From positions 1-42,253 of the forward strand of contig BBXU01000491.1 of assembly GCA_001598975.1 (NCBI GenBank): DNA of 42,253 bases, written 5' to 3'. This DNA comes from Parachlorella kessleri (taxonomy: Eukaryota; Chlorophyta; Trebouxiophyceae; Chlorellales; Chlorellaceae). The notes beneath the pieces are model-generated. The model did no database searches and had not been told where the DNA came from. It saw only the letters and a list, made by a program, of their open reading frames with translations. Below, piece by piece: positions 1-10,123 of the stretch (its first letter is position 1; every line of letters starts with the position of its first letter). The position numbers and the translations under genes were made by a program.

Positions 1-788
1 GAGTTCTGAGCCAGTAGTTCTCTCCCCTATAGTTCTCTCCCCCGTCTATTGCTGCTTCAATGAGGGTGGCATTGCAGTCCGTCCTAGTTTGCGCCCTGTA
101 AGCCATCAGATGTTGCCTCATTTGATGTTGCAGTTGCACAGTATTGGTAAACCCTGCATTGAACGAGTTACATGCTGCCACAGCCCCATCCCAGCGCTCC
201 AAGCAGGCTAAGTACTGACAGGTTGAGAAGGCGGAGTAGACTTTCACCTAAGTGTGTAATGAAGCCACCTGACGCTCAGAGGACCACTATTTGAATTAAC
301 TGCTGCATAACATAAATAGAGCCATGGACATACTGACACTGCCTAACATGCACACCGACCTAACGCACAGCAATGCTAGCAGAACTCTCGCCAGGCCAGC
401 TGTTGCACTGGCAGTTTCACAGGCGATTGTACACCAAAAAGAAACAAAGAGCGAGCCACCCGGCCTGCTAATAAAACCATTGTTCCTAATTGAACACCCA
501 GCTTGCCAAAGGCTGAGAGGCAGCAGGCCGGACTTTCCATTAACCTCTGGCAAGCACACCTACCAACAAAAGCAAACAGCCTGCAAGGCCACCGTCACGA
601 GCATACAGAAGACCATGGCAACAACAATGCATTTAAAACGACCAAGCGGAGCACGCAGGCATGCAGAGACAGCAACCATAGCTTAGGGCTCCCAGTTAAT
701 CACCCTACTGCGGTGCACCATTGTCTGTCTCAGCCTGGCACCCCCAAACCCGGCCGGCCCACTGTGCTGCTGAGGGCTAGCAAACGCT
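1..788. other. 3' flank of SnRK2-A, no gene recognised
   Basis: The stretch left of the SnRK2-A stop codon holds only short overlapping reading frames on both strands, with no family pattern and no splice-linked coding exons that I can see. A TTACA (minus-strand TGTAA, a possible polyadenylation signal) lies at 168-172, about 620 nt beyond the SnRK2-A stop. That is far for a 3' UTR, so its use is uncertain. Confidence 0.4.
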
Positions 789-3677
789 TCACTCCACCAG
801 CTCCTCGTCCATCAAGTCCCCATCCATGTAGTCCTCTTCATTAAAGTCGCGCACATTGTTCACCTGCACGCAAGGCTCCGGGGCAGCGGCTTGGGAGTCC
901 GCGCACCTTTCCCACGTGCCTCCCCACCACATCCCTCCAAGATGCAGGGCAGGCGGCAGCCTGCCACTCCCAACCACCAACCCCAACCTGCTGCCCTGTC
1001 AACTACCAACCTGCAACCTAACAAGTACTACACACCCCCGCCAGCAGTTCAATAGCATCAGTCGCTGCCACTAACCCTCACCGCTGGCGTCTGTGCCTTG
1101 CTGCGCGCAGCGTGCACCATCTGCCGGATGTCTTCAATGTTCTGCGTGCACTGTGGCGCGGCGTCCCGCATTGCTAGCCCACCGTCCTGCAGGTAAAGAC
1201 TGATGTGTCGGCCGAGCTGTAGTCTCCCATGAGGCCCATGGCATGAGGTATACAACAGCCAAAACATAGCCGCTTTCAAAATCACAGGTGGTGAAGACAT
1301 TTCTAAACACCGCTGGGTAACAACTACTGTACCTGGACCCAGGCCACCACAGCCTACCCGATGTGTTCAAATCTTCTCATGGGCACCTAGCTCCCAACAC
1401 TCGGAGAGTGGAAATTCCAAAGTGCACAATTTTTTTCCACTCTGCCACCACAACCAATGACACCCACAGGACTTGAGGAGTAATGAATTTGGCCCAACCA
1501 GGCCCTGCATGCTCCATACATGTTCCTCCCACCACCCGCCCAGCTATGGTTGGCCAATCTAGCCGCACCTTCAGCTCCTCTGGCAAGTTTTTCAAAAACC
1601 AGGGGTGCTGCTGGATCTCCTTGATCTTTATCCGTTGGGTTGGGTTCGCCACAAAGATGCGCGAAATGAGGTCCAAGCACTCCTTTGAGAGGTGGAGGTT
1701 GGCCGGGAAGCTGTATTTCACGCTCATGATGCGCTGCAGAGCCCAGTCAGCAAGACATCATTGGTCAGAATTGTAGGCCGGATTGTAGGCCTGGATAGCG
1801 CAGATGATCAACCCCCACTGTGCCACCTGTGCACACAGGTCTGGCTGTCCATGCTGCAGGGGCACTGTGGCCACAACAACTTTATGCGGTGTGTAATGTA
1901 CAACTGGGAAGCTAGACGGACAGAGGCGCAGCTCCTGATGTTCGTAGGCCCCAACTGTACCCCCGCCCCTCCCCCCTCCCCGCCCGCGGCCCCGCTGGGA
2001 ACTGACCTGAATCGTTTTCCTAAAATTGCGCGGGTCTGCTGGGTCCTCAAAGGGATACGCGCCAACTAGCATCACATATAGCGTCACTCCGCAGCTCCAC
2101 ACATCCGCCACCTCGCCATCATACTGCTTGCGAGAAAGGACCTCTGGTGCAATGTAGGCGGGCGTGCCCACCGTAGACTTGGGCTGCGAGTCAAACACGG
2201 CTGACTGCAAGGGAGCAATGTAGGGGCACTGGGCTCAGACTCCCCGGCAAAAGTGGAAGCCGTGATGCCAGCATGCACCGCTCAGAAGGAAAGTGAAGGG
2301 CTTAAGCATAGCGAGGATAGTAGCATACCTTGGAATAGCCAAAGTCACAAATCTTGAGCCGGGGTGCGGGCCGCCCATCCAACAGTGTATTTTCCAGCTT
2401 CAAGTCACGGTGGCAAACGCCCTGCAGACCGGCAACAGGATAAAGCTTGCATCTCACCTAGGTCTGCCCTTCACACACTGCAATTGCGAGAAAAGCATCA
2501 GGCTGGAAGAAAGCAAGCGCGGCCATGCTGTGGCAGCATCCTGCCTAGTGCAGCTGCAAGTTGTATTTGCCGGCTGTAGACGCAACTGTGCACCAGAAGG
2601 CCTGTAGGCATTGCGCACCTCCCGATGGCACCAAGCCACACCAGAGATCAACTGTTGGAAGAAATAGCGGGCCTCATCTTCTGAAAACCGGCCAGCCTTC
2701 ACAATTCGATCAAAAAGCTCCCCGCCCGCTGCATATTCCATTGCTATTCCCAAGTGTGTTGTCGTCAGGAAAACCTGCACCAGACCGATGGTAGTAAAAC
2801 AAGGCAACTTCCTTGAAGGGTGTGCAGGATGGCAGATAGCTGGGAGTGCTTCAGATAATCGTAAAGACAGACCAGCAGCCAATGCCCGGGCAAGAGCACG
2901 GCAACACTCAGTGTGCATGAGCTGGCTACATCACACTTCCTCACCTCCCGAAACCGAATGATCATGGGATGGCCTGAATAGGAGCATCAGACAATTCTGT
3001 CAGCGCTGCATGAGTGCCTTACGCAGCTGCACGCATGCCCCAGTTCCAGGCATTCGATGCGGAGCAAACTCTACAATGCAAGGCCATGGACAACAAAGGG
3101 ACGCTCACCTGACAACATCCTGTGATTCAGCAGCTCTCGCTCAACATTTTTATCTATCTGCAGAAGCAGCCCAACAAATCGTGACTCCCTGTTCAACTGA
3201 GTCTTCCGCCAAACCCCACGAGCCTCAGGAGAAGGCAACTCCAGACGAGGTGTACATCATACTCCGACCACAGAGGATTGCTGCCGGCTTGCAACGCTGC
3301 GCAAGAAGGAACTTGGCCACAACAACCCCTCAAGACGAAGGGCACTCAGTATGGAGGAGCTTCGCCAGCTCACCCACACCAGCCACCCGAGCAGCTGACC
3401 TTCTCTCCCCTGGGGATAAACTTGACTGCGACCAGCTCGCCAGTGCGCTTGTCTCGCATCAGCTTGGCCACCTGCCGCAGTCTAGTCCGGCACCACAGTC
3501 AGGCCCCACCTATAGCTACGAGATCCAGTGGCGTCCAAGCACAGCAGTGCGCCTCATAAAGCGCCAAGAGGCTCTTAAACAAAAGCTGGTGCAGTTCTTA
3601 CTGGGCCAGGGACGCACCCCGAAATTGCCGCTCCCAATGTCGCGCACAAAGTCATAGCGCTGGTTGGCAATGTCCAT
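789..3677 (-). CDS. SnRK2-type Ser/Thr protein kinase A
   Basis: A plant-type SNF1-related kinase 2; the family phosphorylates targets during osmotic, ABA or nutrient stress. Ten phase-consistent exons give 333 aa, the usual SnRK2 length: 3677-3618, 3471-3400, 3157-3109, 2973-2945, 2774-2619, 2421-2329, 2204-2007, 1733-1569, 1186-1082 and 863-789. Visible motifs are GSGNFG (15-20), VAVK with the ATP lysine at 37, HRDLKLEN (D128), DFG (D148), and the activation segment [16 protein letters not shown] with the canonical phospho-serine at 163. The tail has a SnRK2-box-like helix ([15 protein letters not shown]) and ends in an acidic stretch ([16 protein letters not shown]). The start at 3677 opens [17 protein letters not shown], as expected for the family. 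It is the downstream-most member of a three-gene tandem array. Confidence 0.93.
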
Positions 3678-5400
3678 TGGAGCGTCTGCTAGTCCTCGAG
3701 ATGCTAACTGGGTCTGGCCCCCGGTTTAAGCATAGACAGTGGCAGCGTGTCTGAGCACCCAGTGTCGGTATGGCCAACCTCGAAGAAGCGGAGCAAGACC
3801 CTATGGAGGTTCCGGATACCTGATGCAAACATTGTTAGCTTCTACTGGTGTTGTCAGTTCAGACGCGGGAAGCTCAGCGCCCTCAGAACCGAAGGGCTTT
3901 TCAGCTGTCCCTGCTCACCTCTCTTTTACCCTGACTGTTCTCAACTTCTGTTAGCATACCGGCACGGTTGCCTGTTCAAAATAATCCCATCATCGCACGA
4001 GGTTGCCATCATCGCACAGGTGTAAAAGCAGTAGTGTGACGTAAGCTTCACTGCAGAACCTGACTGCAGGGTGCCACTCAAGAAGTGGTTGGTGCTGGGC
4101 GCTGTGATGTGCCTGCCTCAACAGAGACAGCTGCAGCTGTAGTGATTTGCTGGACAGTAGGTTTGCTGGGACCATATGCCACTAAAAAAGGCGCTGTTTT
4201 GCAAGCCAGAGTCTCAGCTCTGCCTGTGTCCAGCTCTGGCTGACCCAGTAGGTGTCTAGCCAAATGTGTGGGGTCACATGGCGATCTTGGCAGCAAAACC
4301 CAGGGACCACACCAGCAACTGGGTTCTTCGGGGAATAACTCCAGCAGACTGCTGCCGTCAGACTTGCATATGGATGGTGGGAGGTCTAGCTGGGCGTCCG
4401 ATTCTCTGCGGGGTGCCTATGACAGTGGATCCATCCATGCTTCTCATCCAAGACAAGGCGCACATAACTGCAAGGGTAAGACAGCAGTGGGGCGGGTGCG
4501 AGCTTCACATGTATGATGGAAATGCACATTTATGATGGAATTGCACGTGAAGGGAAGACCAGCCGCGTCAATAAGCAGGCAGAATTGGGAAGCTTTACGT
4601 TTGTTGGTGGTAGCCTTCGTGACTTTGCGGCTTGCCAGTATGCGCACCAGGCCACATTTGATTGAACCTTCAGCAATCACTACCTAATTTTTGCTTTGCT
4701 ATCCTCCACCAGGAAGCAGAGAGATTGTGATCTTGGTGCTGTCCTTACTGTACTGCAAGGCTGGCTTCGTGGCTCCCTGCCCACGGCTCATCAGATCTTG
4801 GCCCCCAAGCCCCATCTGTTAGTAGCATGGGTGGCAGGTAGTGCGAACAGGGAGTGAGAGATGAGTGGAACGGGCTGAAGCCCCACCTGTTAGGCTTCCT
4901 TTACTTGGTGTCACAACTAGATATATTGCTACACTAGCTATGACAGCAGCGGTGCAAACACCTATCGGACAACCCGCTGGTTTCAGTGCCACTGCAATAG
5001 AAAATGCACCATGTCACTAAATGCACGCGGACGACACTCGCAAAACTTCAGGCAGCACCTCGGTAAGCATCAACAGAAACCCAACCCTACAGTTAACTAA
5101 TGCTGCAGTCAACTGCAATGAAGGCATTAGCTGAGCAACATATATATTGCAGACTGTACGAAAGGAAGTTCCTAGACGTTGCTGCTGGCAGGTTCACCTT
5201 CATCCCCATGGCCTCCGTGAAAACCAAGTAAGGGTACCAGCACATTCCGCAAGCTCCATGCCAAAGACCAGCAAACAAAAGCGCAAACAAAGTGGTGCAA
5301 ATGGCTGCCACACCCTCAAACCAGTTGCACCACTGTCCACAACCTAATCACAGTACTTATGCATCATCTCATAAACCTGACGTACAACACTGCCTGAAGG
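3678..5400. other. Intergenic region between SnRK2-A and SnRK2-B
   Basis: About 1.7 kb contains the upstream region of SnRK2-A and the 3' flank of SnRK2-B. I see no gene with recognisable domains; the reading frames are short and lack family patterns. One copy of the dispersed GGGTGGCAGG repeat lies at 4818-4880. I found no clear TGTAA signal on the minus strand close to the SnRK2-B stop. Confidence 0.5.
4818..4880 (+). repeat. Dispersed GGGTGGCAGG repeat, copy 1
   Basis: A perfect copy of the 18-nt core GGGTGGCAGGTAGTGCGA is at 4829-4846, preceded by TTAGTAGCAT and followed by ACAGGGAGTGAGAGATGAG. The flanks resemble the copies at 15.87 and 36.19 kb. It lies between SnRK2-A and SnRK2-B. Confidence 0.75.
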
Positions 5401-8400
5401 CTAGCCCATAATCATGGTTTCAGGCTCCTCTGGCGCCTGAGCCTCTGCCAGCAGTGCTTTGATCTCCCCGCTGCTCTGCCGGAACTGTGGGGCAAACTGT
5501 GGGAACCGGGAGTCGTCCTGCAGAGAAGGCCGAGGGCGGAGCTTGTCATGCAGCCAAAAGGTGAGGACACTTCCAAGTGAGCAGGGTCACTACGGAGCCT
5601 GTCAGCTTGATTCTTAGCCATTCCTTCCTAGGACTCCCCCAGTTCTGTCCACGATGCAGAGTAAGAGTGCTGGAGAACAGCCCCAAGCAACCCCGTTGAT
5701 TATCAACCTTGGTTCAACACAGCTGGAAGCGTCCATGCATCCAATGCTACAGCCTATAGCATTCTGTTGCCCCGTCAGGGCCTCACGGGGCAGTAGCATG
5801 GAACCCCCTGGGCCATCAAAGTCACACCGACTAACACAAGAGTCTGCCCTGGCCAGGACTCCTTGACGGCGCTGTAGGGGAGCCTGCAACCCTCACCTGC
5901 AGCTCCTCCGGCAGGTTTTCCACAAACCAGGGATGCTGCCGCAGCTGGTCCAACGTCATGCGCTTGGCTGGGTCTGCCTGGAAGATGCGGCCCAGCAAGT
6001 CCAGGCACTCACGCGACAGGCGTACATGGGGCGGGATGCTGTACCGCGCGTGAAGAATGCGCTGCACACAGAACGGCATTTTCTTCTTTGAGTGAGATTA
6101 GTGTCACAGAGGGACGGCGGCATATCCTAGCTTGGCACAGTGAGGAGCATGACAGCTCAAACAGTTGGACCTGCTGCAGGAGCTACCTTAGGGGCAAGCC
6201 AGGCGCAAGAGTAAATTTCCAGGGGCGGCTACGGTTGGAGGGGCAGGTTGCATGCTGGCAGGCCAGTGGGCTGATGTTGGGTGGTATCTGGCAGGCCAGG
6301 AGTCAATAATAGTCACCTTGATGGTCTCCTGGTAGTCATTTGGGCGCTTGGGGTCCTCAAAGGGGTACTGCCCCACCAGCATCACATACAGGGTCACCCC
6401 GCAGCTCCACACATCCGCAATCTTGCCGTCGTAGCGCTTATGCATCAAGACTTCCGGCGCTATGTAGGCCGGCGTGCCGCACATAGTCTTGGGCTGCGAG
6501 TCGCGAGCGGTATTCTGCAGACAGGCAGACAGGCAAGGAGTTGAGCGTCGCTGCGTTGCACACTTCTTCCAAGGCTAATGGGGACGTTCTTGAAGGCGAT
6601 AAACAGTCCACAAACAAGGAAAGGGAAAGGAAAGATTAAACTGAAGGCAGTGTGGAAGGCGGCCATCTCTGACCGGGAGCGACAAGTGGGGCACGCAAGC
6701 GTAGCTGGAGGAGACAGTGAGCAAACAAATGACTACACCCCTACCAGCACTCGCTTGCCACCGCCAGCCATCGCTGTCGGCTGAGGCTGTAGGTCCCAAC
6801 CGGGAGGGATGTGCACGACAATGTGCCACGATGTGCCACCCACCTTGGAGTAGCCAAAGTCGCAAATCTTGACGCGGTAGGCTGGTCCCCCGTCCAGAAG
6901 TGTGTTCTCCAGCTTGAGGTCACGGTGGCACACACCCTGCAGCCCTTTCGGCACACACTCTGATCACCAGGCGCGGCACCCACTTGCTGCAGCGCCTGGC
7001 CTCTGAGACACTCTGGCCTCCAGCCCGCCCCAGCAATTGCCTGGACCGCACCTTGCCTTGCAGGCAGCCAGCCAAGTTTCCCTAGGGGTCCCCTCAGTTA
7101 CATGCACATGCCAGGGCACTGGCATTGCCTTGGGCGGGTGACTCGCAGCTGCCGGTGAGCTGACCTGGCGGTGACACCAGGCCACCCCTGACACCAGCTG
7201 CTGGAAGAAGTAGCGAGCCTCGTCCTCGGGGAACGCCCCCACCTCCGCCACACGGTTGAACAGCTCTCCGCCAGACGCATAGTCCATCACAATGCCCAGG
7301 TGGGTGGGCGTCAGGAACACCTGCACCGGCGGCGAGAAAGAGTCGAAGACACGTGCCTGGCAGCCTTGCAAACACTGTGAAGGCCAGGCGCTGGTGCACG
7401 AGCACTGGCGCGGCCCCCCGCCCGCCGAAAGGCAACTTGCAAATGCCAACCCTGGCACCTGCCAGTGTGCCTGTTGACCGGCATCCATGTCCGCAGCCCA
7501 GGAGGTCACCTCCACCCACCGCCGGCCGTCCACATTCCCTATGAATGGCTTAAAGCGCTGAGTTATTGACGGCTGACAAGGGCAACCTCAATGCACGGCA
7601 GTTCCACTAACCTCCCTGAAGCCCACAATATTGGGATGGCCTGCAAACATAATTGTGCAGGGGTATTGGCAACTGGCTCCCAAACTGTGTCCGGTGCATT
7701 GCTCCGGGCTATAACATGGGCGGTACAAACCTAAGTGGGCGGGCGGTACAAATCTAAGTGGTCTTTGCAAATTTTCGGAGTATTGCATTGGAGCAACATG
7801 TCCAGCTCCCTTGCCTGTCAACACCCGGTGGTTGTTGATTTCCCTTTCAACTGTCTTATCAACCTGCAGCAACATCAGGCGTCCATGTGCACGTCCGCAG
7901 TCACTGCATAGTAGATCCTGTTAGTAACATGACCTATCAAGCGTGCTTGGCTGCGCCATAAACATATCCCATGGGAAGCTTACCCACCCAAGCGCAGTCA
8001 CTTGTTGGGAACAACTGGCTGCAGCATGAAAGGCGCCCAGTTTGCCACTGTGCTGGTGGTTTGCCATCACCAAGCTGACTTACCTTGCGGCTCCTCTTGA
8101 GGAACTTCACGGCGACCTGCTCGCCTGTCAGCATGTCATGCATGAGCAGCGTCACCCCAAACTGCCCGCTCCCTAGCTCCCGTAACTGCGAGTACAACAG
8201 GAGGGTTTCGATAAGTAACAGGGCTCGTCCATGCAGGACTGAAACCCAGGCCTTGAGTGTGGGAATGCTTGCACATAGCTGATCCTTGCCAAGACTTGCT
8301 GCTGGAACCAATCATGCCATACTCGTGATGTGGCACGGCCGTGTTGTGGCACACCCAGTTGCTTATTGGCGAAATGGGCGACCCGAACGGTACGAAGGTG

Positions 8401-8607
8401 TCAGAATGCATCCACATCCTCAGTACGCATGCTCCACCCACTGCTGTTGCAAGCATGTGTAAGCAGGTAAGCGCCCACCGGGATGAAGCGCTGCCCGTGC
8501 TGTGAAGGAGGCTCCAAAACAGGGTCAGCATGGCTCGCGGTAGAGCAACTCGAGTTGCTGCCAACAGCAGGTACTGTGGCCTGTTGCTGCATAGTAGGGG
8601 CCAGCAT
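5401..8607 (-). CDS. SnRK2-type Ser/Thr protein kinase B
   Basis: The middle SnRK2 paralogue. Ten exons give 345 aa: 8607-8479, 8185-8084, 7863-7815, 7640-7612, 7320-7165, 6936-6844, 6514-6317, 6061-5897 and 5517-5401 (nine coding blocks; the glycine-loop and VAVK exons, separate in A and C, are one exon here). Motifs are GSGQFG (48-53), ATP lysine 70, HRDLKLEN (D161) and DFG (D181). The activation segment reads [16 protein letters not shown], so Thr196 replaces the usual serine and the next two residues differ. The tail keeps a SnRK2-box-like helix ([13 protein letters not shown]) and ends ETMIMG. The third intron starts with GC rather than GT. The first exon carries a Ser/Gln-rich N-terminal extension; its end aligns exactly with kinase A (QRFIP to QRYDF), but the start is less certain, with another in-frame ATG near 8637. 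Confidence 0.9.
7718..7760. repeat. Short tandem duplication in an intron of SnRK2-B
   Basis: The 20-mer GGGCGGTACAAACCTAAGTG at 7718-7737 is repeated at 7741-7760 with one change (AAAC to AAAT) and a three-base spacer. It lies in the GC-AG intron between the third and fourth coding blocks and looks like a recent local duplication. Confidence 0.8.
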
Positions 8608-10123
8608 GGTCGTAGCAGCTCCCCAACAGCAAATCATGCGCGGTCTAGAGGGTGCTGAACGGTTGGTGGGGCAGCCAGGGTAAACCTGCGCTGAACAAGG
8701 CAGTGATAAGGCCGGTGGGGGTCTATGCTCCAAGGAATATTCACAGTCAAGGTAGATAGCGAGCCTTTGAGCTCGAACCAGAGCTTCGCCTGCCTTCGAG
8801 CAGCACGGGCGAGGAGCTTCATTGGGTTTCCAGCACGCGGTCTGTAAAGGCGGGAAGCCAGCCAGGCGGGGATTGGGACGCGTGGCAGCGTTGCAGCGGC
8901 ATAAACCAAGGATCCTCCTTGTTCCAGCAGGAGGCAGGAAAGTCCAGGAAATTGCAGTGGACGTGAAGGCATGACCAATTTGTGTAGCAGGGGCTATGCT
9001 CAAGGTTTACCCGAGGGGCTGAAGCACCAGAATTTAAACTGAAGCACCAGAATCTAAACTAAAGTAAAGCTACATGGACTTGAAGAGGCCCAGGCCTAAA
9101 GGCCTTTTGCGTCTAGGATGGCAGCCACAATTCACCAGGACTCTGACTTGAGGCATATTTGTGCATGACCATGGAGAACAGCACTTGCACTTGAAACCTG
9201 ACCATGATGCATGGGCATCCAGCAATCAGAGCGCATGCCCTATGGCCTAGGCATACAAAGCAGCTGAGCAAGGGTGAAGCCAAACACCTGGCAAGGACTA
9301 ACCGGTTGCACGTGCAAGAGCACTTGGGGCACAACCTACTCAGGGAAGGCCATTGAAGCAGGGGCATGCGATGGAGAAGCTACTCCAAAACGCAAAACTG
9401 CCATGCAGCATGCCATTGCCGCACAAAGTCCATTTATGGGATGCCCCAACATGCCGGCACTATTTTGGTAACCTCGCAGTACGCTGGGCGTACAGCCACT
9501 GCCAGCACCATTCTGCGATTAAGGCATAAGCCGACACAGATTATAGTGTAACTTAAAACGCCGCCATCGTCGCTACGTCGACCTGCTTTGCCAACTGTTA
9601 CACCCAATAGCACACTACACTGAAATCAGTACTCACTCTTCTCTGCAATAATTTCCAGTACCGGTAATCACGAGGCCCTCCAACAGAGGTCCTGACTCAG
9701 CACTCCAGCAACTCTGTATGATTCACTTGCCTGCAGCACATTCCAAGAAGAAAACTCTCACCGCATGTCGCTGCTTCAGGTCACCGTGGCCCTTGGATCT
9801 ACCAACGACTGCCAATGCCTCTTCACCAGCATTACCTCCCTCCAGGCTTGTCAAGACACTGCCCCCCAGTGAACTCTCGATTGCACCCTTCCTCATCAAC
9901 GGAACCCTGGCATGCCACAGCAGCAAATGTCCTTAGGCGGCACAAACAGCAGAACACACCATACCCAGCGCACGCATAAAAACAGTGCATACACAGCCAG
10001 GCCCTCACAAGGTGCCTCTGTGCCGCCTTCTCACCAGCTCTATCTGTGTCCCATCCACCACCTGCAACACAATCCGACCCGCACAGCCTGCCCCACCCAC
10101 CTTCCTAGCCAGGCAGCCTGCAT
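8608..10123. other. Intergenic region between SnRK2-B and SnRK2-C
   Basis: About 1.5 kb holds the putative promoter of SnRK2-B and the 3' flank of SnRK2-C. The SnRK2-B reading frame stays open upstream to about 9003, so the protein could be longer at the N-terminus, but that part shows no conserved pattern. A 20-bp tandem duplication sits at 9019-9058. A TTACA (TGTAA on the minus strand) near 9600 is a possible SnRK2-C polyadenylation signal, about 520 nt past the stop. No other gene is recognised. Confidence 0.45.
9019..9058. repeat. 20-bp tandem duplication upstream of SnRK2-B
   Basis: CTGAAGCACCAGAATTTAAA at 9019-9038 is followed directly by CTGAAGCACCAGAATCTAAA at 9039-9058, differing at one base. 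It lies about 0.4 kb upstream of the chosen SnRK2-B start. Confidence 0.85.

Noticed and set aside
3010..3657. 215-codon open frame on the plus strand
   Set aside because: Antisense to the first three exons of SnRK2-A, which carry unmistakable kinase motifs.
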